Assembly: GCA_028701415.1 (NCBI GenBank) | Contig: JAQVQU010000014.1 | Span: forward strand, 1 to 24,126 | Direction of reading: 5' to 3' | From: Clostridia bacterium | Lineage (GTDB): Bacteria > Bacillota > Clostridia > Christensenellales > DTU072 | Length of the DNA stretch: 24,126 nt | Part shown: one piece after another, positions 1-6,520 of the stretch | How the letters are laid out: every line of letters begins with the position of its first letter | Position numbering within the stretch: the first letter of the stretch is position 1 | Position numbers and translations under genes: made by a program | Notes under the pieces: model-generated | Told to the model about the DNA's origin: nothing | The model's input: the letters and a program-made list of their open reading frames with translations, nothing else | Databases searched by the model: none

Positions 1-267
1 ATTGGTTGCAAAAGTAGGATCGTTGATTGTTATGTTGTTAGTTAAAACTATACTAGCAGTAGGATTATTTCTTACGGTATCAATAAAAGTTGTTCCATCA
101 GAAACATCAATAGCTTCAGCATAGATTTGGTCAATAAATTGGACATTAGCATTCATTAAAGAAAAATAAGCTAAGAAGAAAATAAATAAAACAGTAAGAA
201 AGAGTGCGAGAAATACTTTCCCGATTACTTTTTTACTATTCAAAGAACTAGAAAGCTTAATAACCAT
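1..267 (-). CDS. N-terminal fragment of an exported or membrane-anchored protein (runs off the left edge)
   Basis: An open frame of 89 codons without a stop starts at ATG 267-265 and leaves the window at base 1. The start is supported by a GGAG Shine-Dalgarno (276-273) 5 nt upstream. The product begins with a short basic stretch (two lysines near residues 12-13, another at 17) followed by a hydrophobic segment at about residues 18-37, so it carries a signal peptide or N-terminal anchor. The segment after it, around residues 57-89, has the alternating polar/hydrophobic look of extracellular beta-helix or adhesin-type repeats, including an L-T-N-N-I-T-I stretch similar in style to the 'LTNDIDL' repeats of surface proteins. 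The family cannot be named from this fragment. It lies downstream of scpB on the same strand but has its own promoter-like sequence, so it is probably a separate transcription unit. Confidence 0.7.
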   Translation of the reverse strand, partial: MVIKLSSSLNSKKVIGKVFLALFLTVLFIFFLAYFSLMNANVQFIDQIYAEAIDVSDGTTFIDTVRNNPTASIVLTNNITINDPTFATN

Positions 268-310
268 CAAATCTCCATTGTCACTCGTGCGTACGCGTAA
301 TCTTAATTAT

Positions 311-339
311 ATTATACATAAGAGTAATAATGTTGTCGA
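311..339 (-). promoter_or_regulatory. Predicted sigma-A-type promoter of the partial exported-protein gene
   Basis: On the minus strand a -35 box TCGACA (339-334, one mismatch to TTGACA) is separated by exactly 17 nt from a consensus -10 box TATAAT (316-311). This predicts a start near 304 and a leader of roughly 37 nt before the ATG at 267. A 10-bp palindrome GATAGCTATC (338-347) overlaps the -35 box, and an 8-bp palindrome GCGTACGC (289-296) lies in the leader; either could be an operator. Confidence 0.55.
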
Positions 340-388
340 TAGCTATCACTTAAGATTTAAGAATTTCACGATATATTCAAAAAGGTCC

Positions 389-1051
389 TCAATCAACTTC
401 TACAAAATCCTCTCCTTTCATAAAATCTGGGATAGTTTCTTGAGGTAGTATGAAACTTTTTTCTTCAGATTTGTTTTTGATTGTATCCTCTCTGTAAAGA
501 TCCGAACTTTTTGCGTAAAACTTTTCATAAGTATTCTTAATTTTAAACATCAAATCGTCATAATCTGGTAATTCTAATAGAGATTTAATGCCAAATTTTT
601 TCAAGAATTCGTTTGTAGTTCCATATAGAATTGGTCTTCCAACAGTTTCTTTACGTCCAATGGCATCTATTAATCCAAGTTTCAGTAACATGGAAATGAC
701 ATAGTCAGAATTAATTCCTCTCAATTCTTCTATGTCTCCCTTTGTTACGGGTTGCTTGTAAGCAATTATTGCAAGAACTTGAAGCAATGTTTTAGATATT
801 TCTCTTTCTCTAGTTTCTAATAGAATGTCGGACAAAACTTGTCCATATACAGGATTAGTTTGGAATTGAATTACATTGTTAGCCTCAATAAAAATTATTC
901 CTCTATCTCCAGAATAATCTTTTTTTATCTGTTCAAAAGCATCATTAATTATAGAATACTCATAATCATTTTTCAGAAAATCGAAAAGTTTATCTTTATG
1001 TATACCCGAACCACTAGCGAAAATAATTGCCTCAATTATATGTTTCAACAT
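389..1051 (-). CDS. scpB: Segregation and condensation protein B (ScpB)
   Basis: ScpB is the winged-helix kleisin-associated subunit of the bacterial SMC-ScpAB condensin. It dimerises and binds the ScpA linker, helping to organise and segregate the chromosome. The 220-aa product has the family layout of two winged-helix domains: an N-terminal one that opens with the typical IIEAIIFASG stretch (residues 5-14), and a second one that contains the L-A-I-I-A-Y-K-Q-P-V-T core at about residues 93-103 and the G-R-P-I-L-Y-G-T-T segment around residues 138-146. Length is slightly above the usual 190-200 aa, owing to a charged C-terminal tail. The start codon lies 20 nt inside the end of scpA, which indicates translational coupling. 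The pair is the usual scpAB arrangement. Confidence 0.95.
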   Translation of the reverse strand: MLKHIIEAIIFASGSGIHKDKLFDFLKNDYEYSIINDAFEQIKKDYSGDRGIIFIEANNVIQFQTNPVYGQVLSDILLETREREISKTLLQVLAIIAYKQPVTKGDIEELRGINSDYVISMLLKLGLIDAIGRKETVGRPILYGTTNEFLKKFGIKSLLELPDYDDLMFKIKNTYEKFYAKSSDLYREDTIKNKSEEKSFILPQETIPDFMKGEDFVEVD

Positions 1052-1832
1052 CTGTAAATAACTCCTCCTCTTGAGCTAGCGTTATTCCTTTATTTAAAAG
1101 AGATATCTCAATAAGAGACAAATCCTCTCCTTTAACAGATAACTCAATATATGATTCTTTAACTAATTCTAGAATAGCAAGAAAAGTGTTGATAATCTCC
1201 AACCTGGAAAATCCTTCCTCAAAAAGGGACAATAAATTGCTTTTTGTATGAACATTTAAATATTCTATTATAAATCTCATCCTGTCGGCAACAGTAAATC
1301 TTTCTAATGGTATAGTTTTTGGAGTTTCTGGATCTTCACTAAATTCAACATTTTCAAGTAAATTTGTGAAAGCAAGTACCATTTTATCAATATCAAAATT
1401 TTTAATTATTATTTTGTAATCATTTTCGTCATATGCTGGTGAACGATAAAATCTATGTAAAATTTCCATTTGCTCTAGTTTAATTGCGACATTTCTGTAC
1501 ATGGAATATTCTTCAGTTCGAAGTATAAACATATCTGCATCAGACAACTCATCTGGGTTGATATCATCAAAATCAATTTTGGGGAGTAACTCGCTTGATT
1601 TTATTTCTAGCAACGTTGCAGCTAAAATCAAAAAATTTGAGATTTCTTCATAGTCTTTATTTTCTATAGTTTCAATATAACTTATAAATTGGCTTGTAAT
1701 ATCAGAAATGAATATATCTTTAATTGCTACCTGTTTTTTTGAACAAAGGTCAAGTAATGTGTCTAAAGCCACATCTTCATTGTATAAATGATAAGAAATT
1801 GGAGAATTAAGTTTTTCAATAACAACACTCAT
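1032..1832 (-). CDS. scpA: Segregation and condensation protein A (ScpA, kleisin)
   Basis: ScpA is the kleisin of the SMC-ScpAB complex: its N-terminus binds the SMC neck, its C-terminal winged helix binds the SMC head, and its middle binds ScpB. The 266-aa product shows the family N-terminal pattern (S-P-I-S-Y-H-L-Y... followed by an I-K-D-I-F-I-S-D-I-T motif near residues 37-46) and the diagnostic F-L-I-L-A-A-T-L-L-E-I-K-S-S-E-L-L-P block at about residues 67-84. The C-terminal winged helix lies at about residues 180-255. It starts 6 nt after the site-2 protease gene and overlaps scpB by 20 nt. The SDP-type first motif (F-x-G-P-L-D) is degenerate here (N-S-P-I-S-Y), within the range seen in divergent ScpA proteins. 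Confidence 0.93.
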   Translation of the reverse strand: MSVVIEKLNSPISYHLYNEDVALDTLLDLCSKKQVAIKDIFISDITSQFISYIETIENKDYEEISNFLILAATLLEIKSSELLPKIDFDDINPDELSDADMFILRTEEYSMYRNVAIKLEQMEILHRFYRSPAYDENDYKIIIKNFDIDKMVLAFTNLLENVEFSEDPETPKTIPLERFTVADRMRFIIEYLNVHTKSNLLSLFEEGFSRLEIINTFLAILELVKESYIELSVKGEDLSLIEISLLNKGITLAQEEELFTDVETYN

Positions 1833-1838
1833 ATCTAT

Positions 1839-2555
1839 TTATATTTTCAACCCCGCACTAACTATTTTATCAATCATATCCGTCAATAAATCACTAAAAC
1901 TTCCAAACACATCTAACCAAGGGACACCAATCATTCGCCCTAAAAAACCCAAGCCAATAATAATCAAAAGAATTAACATTCCATATTTAATCATAAACTG
2001 TTGAAAAAAATTATTTCTTGGAAAAATTGTATTAATAATATTATACCCATCGAGCGGATAAATCGGCAATAAATTGAATAAAACTAACATAAGATTAATT
2101 TTTATCCCAACTGTTAAAATAGTATAAAAAAATACTAAGAAAAATTGTTGTATTGAGTTAACTATAGATGTCAAATAAAACATTTTTGCACTTAAAAACA
2201 AGATTAGAGCTAAAACGGATGATAGAAGAAAGTTAGCCGTTACTCCAGCAAAAGAAACAGTAATCATACCTTTCTTGTAATTTCTAAAATTCATGGAATT
2301 TATCGGAACAGGTTTCGCCCAACCAAACCCTATCAAAAGCAAAAAAATTAAACCCTTAACTTCAAAATGTACTTTAGGGTTAAAAGAAAGTCTTCCAGCC
2401 GCTTTGGCAGTCAGATCACCATTCAATAAAGCAACATACCCATGACTCCATTCATGAATAATTATTGAAAATCCACCGATTAATATAAAACCTAAAATTA
2501 ATGCTAATTTATCTATAAAAGTTCCTGGACCCGACAAAAGTCTAATGATAAACAA
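1839..2555 (-). CDS. Site-2 protease (M50) family membrane metallopeptidase
   Basis: This is an integral-membrane zinc metalloprotease of the short, PDZ-less M50 subgroup (YwhC/Rip-like), which cleaves transmembrane substrates; the substrate here is unknown. Five to six hydrophobic segments are visible. The zinc motif H-E-W-S-H is at residues 34-38, with Glu35 as the general base, and the second active-site motif N-L-L-P-I-Y-P-L-D-G, in the C-terminal half, supplies the third metal ligand, Asp. The start is a TTG at 2555: it is placed 5 nt after AGGAGGA, the best Shine-Dalgarno in the window, and no ATG with a comparable site is in frame. The 238-aa length fits the subgroup. An M50 gene next to scpAB is a common arrangement in Clostridia; it need not be functional. 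Confidence 0.9.
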   Translation of the reverse strand: MFIIRLLSGPGTFIDKLALILGFILIGGFSIIIHEWSHGYVALLNGDLTAKAAGRLSFNPKVHFEVKGLIFLLLIGFGWAKPVPINSMNFRNYKKGMITVSFAGVTANFLLSSVLALILFLSAKMFYLTSIVNSIQQFFLVFFYTILTVGIKINLMLVLFNLLPIYPLDGYNIINTIFPRNNFFQQFMIKYGMLILLIIIGLGFLGRMIGVPWLDVFGSFSDLLTDMIDKIVSAGLKI

Positions 2556-2560
2556 AATGT

Positions 2561-2567
2561 TCCTCCT
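2561..2567 (-). promoter_or_regulatory. Strong ribosome binding site that fixes a TTG start
   Basis: AGGAGGA on the minus strand overlaps the stop codon of the upstream TIM-barrel gene and sits 5 nt before the TTG at 2555. It decides the start of the M50 protease gene and suggests that translation of the two genes is linked. Confidence 0.8.
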
Positions 2568-3423
2568 ATAAATAAAATTTGCTTTCGTATATATTTTTCA
2601 TAATTATAGCATCTTCAGCTTGGGTACCATCGCTTTCGCATACAATCCATGGTTGAAGATTATACTTAACTATCAAGTCAGCTAAAGGTTCAAAATTTGG
2701 GCCATAAATATCATCTTTAAATGTTAAATGTTTAACCTCTCCCTTAGAAGAAAATTGTATCTTGCTAAAGTGTATGTGCATATTTAAAAATTTAATATTA
2801 TCGATATTTTCATGTAGTTTTTCAATAATAGTATTATACATATTAGGCTTATTAAGAATTCCTTGCTCCCTGGCATTAATGTGTCCAAAGTCAATACATG
2901 GATAAAAATTGTCTCGTATTTCGCATATTTCAATAATTTCATCTACCGTTCCCATTTGACCAACTTTCCCCATTGTCTCCCAGCACAATATTAGACCATT
3001 TGAAAACGGAAATTCTAATAATTTGTCAGAAAGATAACGGATATTGTCCAACATTAAAATTCTCGCTTTATTTCTAGTCATTTTTCCTTGACTCGCAGGG
3101 TGGACAACTACTCTGTTTGAACCCATTTGTAAAGATTTTTCCATTGTCGATAATATTAGATTTATTGATTTATCTATCATTGATTTATCTTCATTTGCCA
3201 TATTTATATAATATGGTGCATGTGAGGAAAGAGAGATATTGGAAGCCTCAAAAGACTTACGAATTAAAGAAGCTGTGTCAAAGGTCATATTTACTCCATG
3301 GCCAAAAGAATATTCAAATAGATCAAGATTACGTTTTCTGCACCAATCAGCAGCTTGATATGTGTGTTTTTTACCTTCTTCATAAAAACTATCCGAATTT
3401 CCAGCTACACCGAATTTAATCAT
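2566..3423 (-). CDS. Endonuclease IV-like TIM-barrel protein (AP_endonuc_2 family)
   Basis: The 285-aa product is a metal-dependent TIM barrel of the xylose-isomerase-like/endonuclease IV superfamily. The metal-binding residues of E. coli Nfo line up almost position for position: His68 (S-S-H-A-P), His108 (V-V-H-P-A), Glu149, Asp178 and His181 (I-D-F-G-H), His216 or 218 (M-H-I-H), His232 and Glu263. The Asp of the Nfo D-x-H motif (Asp229) corresponds to Val230, so one metal ligand seems to be missing. It could therefore be an AP endonuclease with an altered zinc cluster or a relative acting on another substrate. The ATG at 3423 overlaps the ribF stop by 8 nt, and the gene belongs to the same operon. 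I would not assign the nfo symbol on this evidence. Confidence 0.82.
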   Translation of the reverse strand: MIKFGVAGNSDSFYEEGKKHTYQAADWCRKRNLDLFEYSFGHGVNMTFDTASLIRKSFEASNISLSSHAPYYINMANEDKSMIDKSINLILSTMEKSLQMGSNRVVVHPASQGKMTRNKARILMLDNIRYLSDKLLEFPFSNGLILCWETMGKVGQMGTVDEIIEICEIRDNFYPCIDFGHINAREQGILNKPNMYNTIIEKLHENIDNIKFLNMHIHFSKIQFSSKGEVKHLTFKDDIYGPNFEPLADLIVKYNLQPWIVCESDGTQAEDAIIMKNIYESKFYL

Positions 3424-4288
3424 ATAATTCTTTTATCCTCTCAACATCTTTATCTATTTGTTTTCTCAACTCAGCAGGTGTAATAAATTTTATATTCTCT
3501 CTAATCTTTTTTAAAAAAGTAATTTCAATGTTTTTTTCATAAATAACTTTAGAAAAATTTAATAGCATAGTCTCAATTGTTATTTCTTTATTCTCAAATG
3601 TTGGGCATTCCCCTATGTGTGTTAAAGATCTATATCTTTTCCCCTCGACATTTGTTTCTGTTATATATACTCCATTACCAGGAATCATTTTTAGTGGGTT
3701 ATAATCTATATTCGCTGTTTTAAACCCGTATTTACTGCCATCGGATCTTCCATGGATTACCCTACCATTAATAGTGTATTTGCATCCTGCATATAATTCA
3801 TATTCATTTACATTACCTTCTTTTAATAAATTTCTTAATAGTGTAGACGAAACTTTTTTGTTTTCTACGTTAGTTAACTTTTCCACATGCAAAAATATTT
3901 TGTTTTTCTTAGACAACTTTTCTAATTCTTTAATCCCAGAGGCAGCAAAATGGCCATATGTAAAATCCTCCCCTATGCATATTCCACATAAATCATATTT
4001 TGTCATTATATAATTTTCAAATTCATTACCACTCATTTTCAAAAAACTATTGGCAGGTTTGATTAAATCAACATTCATTATCCCAAATTTCTTAATCTTA
4101 TTAATTTTTTCTTTCTCAAGATCTATTATTTTAATATCTAGCCCTAAAGAGTAAAAAAAATCATCTCCAAAAGTAATTACCAGTGGTTTAGCACCATTTT
4201 TAAAAGCAAGCCGGACTAAAGACTTTAGCAACGCTTGATGTCCTAAATGTAAACCATCAAAATAACCTATCGAAATTACATATTTCAA
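3416..4288 (-). CDS. ribF: Bifunctional riboflavin kinase/FAD synthetase
   Basis: RibF phosphorylates riboflavin to FMN and adenylylates FMN to FAD. The N-terminal nucleotidyltransferase domain carries G-Y-F-D-G-L-H-L-G-H (residues 8-17), with the H-x-G-H-type nucleotide-binding motif. The C-terminal kinase domain starts near residue 170 and contains G-R-V-I-H-G, G-F-K-T-A-N-I and G-V-Y-I-T-E. The usual P-T-A-N motif reads K-T-A-N here; Thr and Asn are kept. The TTG at 4288 is chosen because AGGTGG (4299-4294) lies 5 nt before it and the resulting N-terminus fits the family; a GTG at 4297 inside that site would add three residues. The gene follows truB directly, the standard truB-ribF order. 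Confidence 0.93.
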   Translation of the reverse strand: MKYVISIGYFDGLHLGHQALLKSLVRLAFKNGAKPLVITFGDDFFYSLGLDIKIIDLEKEKINKIKKFGIMNVDLIKPANSFLKMSGNEFENYIMTKYDLCGICIGEDFTYGHFAASGIKELEKLSKKNKIFLHVEKLTNVENKKVSSTLLRNLLKEGNVNEYELYAGCKYTINGRVIHGRSDGSKYGFKTANIDYNPLKMIPGNGVYITETNVEGKRYRSLTHIGECPTFENKEITIETMLLNFSKVIYEKNIEITFLKKIRENIKFITPAELRKQIDKDVERIKELYD

Positions 4289-4303
4289 TCTAGCCACCTA
4301 CTA

Positions 4304-5185
4304 CTATATAAGCCAAGTATCTGGGATCAATATACCATCTTCTAAAGTACAAATTGCTACAATTTTATTTTCATTTACAACAATTTTTCTTGTATTTAAC
4401 TGAGTTATTTCCGAGAATAATACTTTTTTCCCATCCAAAAGGGCTTTTAATGTCATTGAATCTATTTCTATAGTATCAATATCCGGCATACATTTTTCCA
4501 AAGGATATAGATAAGATAGAATATTACCTTGATTTAATTCGTTCAATTTAATCGCACTTTCTATTTTAAAATTTCCGCTAGATTCTCTTCTTAATAGTTC
4601 AACATAACCAACTGTTCCTAACATGGCGGCCAGATCCCTGCAAAGGCTTCTTATATAAGTCCCAGAATTACATACGATACGAAAATCAAATTCATTTACA
4701 GAAACTTGTTCAATAAGATCAAAGGATATAACCTTTATCATTTTATCTTTCAAATCAAAATCAGTTCCAGACCTAGCTAGTTTATATGCGCGTACGCCGT
4801 TTAAAGAATTTGCTGAAAACAATGGAGGTTTCTGTTCAAAAGTCCCGATGAATGACTTTAGTTTTTTTTGGACCTCTTCAATACTTGGGATTAAAGAACT
4901 TTCTTTAATTACTATTCCTTCTGTATCTAAAGTATTTGTTTCTTTTCCAAAAAAGAATCGTGCATAATATTGCTTTGTTTTCATTAAATGATATTTAAAA
5001 AGTCTTGTAGCTCTTCCAACAGCCACAGGTAAAACGCCAGAGGCAAACGGATCTAAAGTTCCAAAATGACCAACTTTATATTTTTCAGTGGCCTTTAAAT
5101 CTTGAAGTATGTGTTTTACTTTCCCAACCACAAAAGCAGAAGAAACTCCTTCACTTTTATCTATTACAATAATACCATTTAACAT
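4304..5185 (-). CDS. truB: tRNA pseudouridine(55) synthase TruB
   Basis: TruB converts U55 of the tRNA T-loop to pseudouridine. The catalytic motif G-T-L-D-P-F-A-S-G-V-L-P is at residues 42-53 with Asp45 as the nucleophile. Other family blocks are the N-terminal G-I-I-V-I-D-K motif, K-x-Y-x-A-R-F-F-F-G near residues 70-79, and C-N-S-G-T-Y-I-R-S-L-C-R-D-L-A near residues 172-186. The 293-aa length is normal. The ATG lies in a 7-nt overlap with the end of the upstream DHH gene (ATGTTAA), so translation is probably coupled; no separate strong Shine-Dalgarno is visible. Confidence 0.96.
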   Translation of the reverse strand: MLNGIIVIDKSEGVSSAFVVGKVKHILQDLKATEKYKVGHFGTLDPFASGVLPVAVGRATRLFKYHLMKTKQYYARFFFGKETNTLDTEGIVIKESSLIPSIEEVQKKLKSFIGTFEQKPPLFSANSLNGVRAYKLARSGTDFDLKDKMIKVISFDLIEQVSVNEFDFRIVCNSGTYIRSLCRDLAAMLGTVGYVELLRRESSGNFKIESAIKLNELNQGNILSYLYPLEKCMPDIDTIEIDSMTLKALLDGKKVLFSEITQLNTRKIVVNENKIVAICTLEDGILIPDTWLI

Positions 5186-6144
5186 TTGATGAAATTACAT
5201 GCGGTTTTAACAAGCGTTTCAAGGGTTTTTTCATAAGGTAATTTAAACTTGCACCCACTCGCATTCTTATGCCCTCCTCCGCCAAATATTCTTGCATAAG
5301 CAGAAGAGTCAAAAGGATCTTTTGATCTTATGCTAACTTTATATACATTCTCTCTTTCTTCCGCGATGGCAATAGCTAAAATTACTTCATCAATTTCGAT
5401 TAAATTATTAATGATTCCCTCAGTGCTATAAATGTCACAACCAGTCTTAACGAAATCATTTGTTAAGAAAGTAATAACTGCCATTTTATTATCATAAAAA
5501 AACTGTGTTTTAGAAAGCGATTCAACCATTAAGTTAAACTCGCATATGCTTTTTTCTCTGTAAATTTTATCTACTATGTAGTTATTGTCGATTCCGTAAG
5601 AGATTAGTTCAGAAGCTATTGCCATAGTTTCAGCTGTAGTCGATGAAAAAGAAAAAACACCAGTATCCGCAGCTAAAGCTCCAAATAAACAAAAAGCTAT
5701 TTCCTTGTCAATTATACTAGCATCTAATGTTTTAAAAATTTTATAAAGAATTTGCGAAGTAGATGCTGATGTTGTCTCTATAATAGAATCTTCTATAATA
5801 TAAGGATATATATGATGATCAATCCAGATCCTGTCTTGACATCTATCAAAATATATATTGGCACTGTTTTTTCCCATTCTCTCAACGGTAGCACAATCTA
5901 AACAAATACCTAGATCATATTTTGTCGGTTTAGAATTATTAATAACCGAAATGTTAGGGTATACAAATAGGTTTTTTCTAATCAAGTTTCCTGGCTCTAA
6001 AAAAACATCAACTTGCTTACCATAATTAATTAAGTATTTATACATTGCTAAACTACTTCCGATGCAGTCAGCATCTGGGTTAATGTGCATAAAAATCGCA
6101 ATTTTTTGAGCTGATAATATTTTTTTTATAAATATTTCGTACAC
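5179..6144 (-). CDS. nrnA: DHH/DHHA1 phosphoesterase, NrnA-type (oligoribonuclease / pAp phosphatase)
   Basis: NrnA-type enzymes degrade short RNA oligonucleotides from the 5' end and dephosphorylate 3'-phosphoadenosine 5'-phosphate, using two manganese ions. The 321-aa product has the complete DHH set: H-x-N-x-D-A-D (His20, Asp24, Asp26), Asp83, the D-H-H motif at 109-111, Asp160 in A-A-D-T-G, and the DHHA1 glycine motif G-G-G-G-H at 288-292. The start is GTG at 6144, supported by AAGGA 4 nt upstream. The gene sits between rbfA and truB, the place where NrnA homologues occur in many Firmicutes. The symbol rests on family and context; substrate preference is not visible in the sequence. Confidence 0.88.
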   Translation of the reverse strand: MYEIFIKKILSAQKIAIFMHINPDADCIGSSLAMYKYLINYGKQVDVFLEPGNLIRKNLFVYPNISVINNSKPTKYDLGICLDCATVERMGKNSANIYFDRCQDRIWIDHHIYPYIIEDSIIETTSASTSQILYKIFKTLDASIIDKEIAFCLFGALAADTGVFSFSSTTAETMAIASELISYGIDNNYIVDKIYREKSICEFNLMVESLSKTQFFYDNKMAVITFLTNDFVKTGCDIYSTEGIINNLIEIDEVILAIAIAEERENVYKVSIRSKDPFDSSAYARIFGGGGHKNASGCKFKLPYEKTLETLVKTACNFIKC

Positions 6145-6161
6145 AGTTTCCTTAATCTAAT

Positions 6162-6512
6162 TTATTCTTCTTTTTTATTTGCTTCTTCAATGAGATTGGA
6201 AATCTTATAAACATAATCTAATGTATTATCTAAGTGAAATGATAGAGAGGGAATCTTTCGAATCTTCATTCTTTCGAAAAGAAGCTTTCGAATATAATTA
6301 GACATTGATTGAAGAATTTTAATTGCTTCTTTACCTTTTATTTCGCCTCCATATACACTAATAAATACCTTGCAATTATCCAAATCCGACGTGGCCTGTA
6401 CTTCCATAATTGTAATGATCCCAAAAGAATCTAGCCTTGGATCATTAATATCATTGCGTAAAATATCTGTTATATTTTTTTGTAATTCTGAATTAACTCT
6501 CTCGATATTCAT
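6162..6512 (-). CDS. rbfA: 30S ribosome-binding factor RbfA
   Basis: RbfA binds late 30S precursors and helps mature the 5' end of 16S rRNA; it matters for growth in the cold. The product is a small single KH-like domain with the family pattern R-V-N-S-E-L-Q-K-N-I near the N-terminus, N-D-P-R-L at about residues 22-26 and D-L-D-N-C-K-V-F-I-S-V-Y-G around residues 43-55. I place the start at ATG 6512 because GAGG (6522-6519) is 6 nt upstream and the N-terminus then matches the family. An in-frame ATG at 6524, overlapping the infB stop as ATGA, would add four residues but has no visible ribosome binding site. The infB-rbfA order is conserved. Confidence 0.94.
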   Translation of the reverse strand: MNIERVNSELQKNITDILRNDINDPRLDSFGIITIMEVQATSDLDNCKVFISVYGGEIKGKEAIKILQSMSNYIRKLLFERMKIRKIPSLSFHLDNTLDYVYKISNLIEEANKKEE

Positions 6513-6520
6513 TATTAACC

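Noticed and set aside
839..1057. Plus-strand open frame of 72 codons
   Set aside because: It is antisense to scpB/scpA, low-complexity in composition, and has no ribosome site; a shadow of the real gene.
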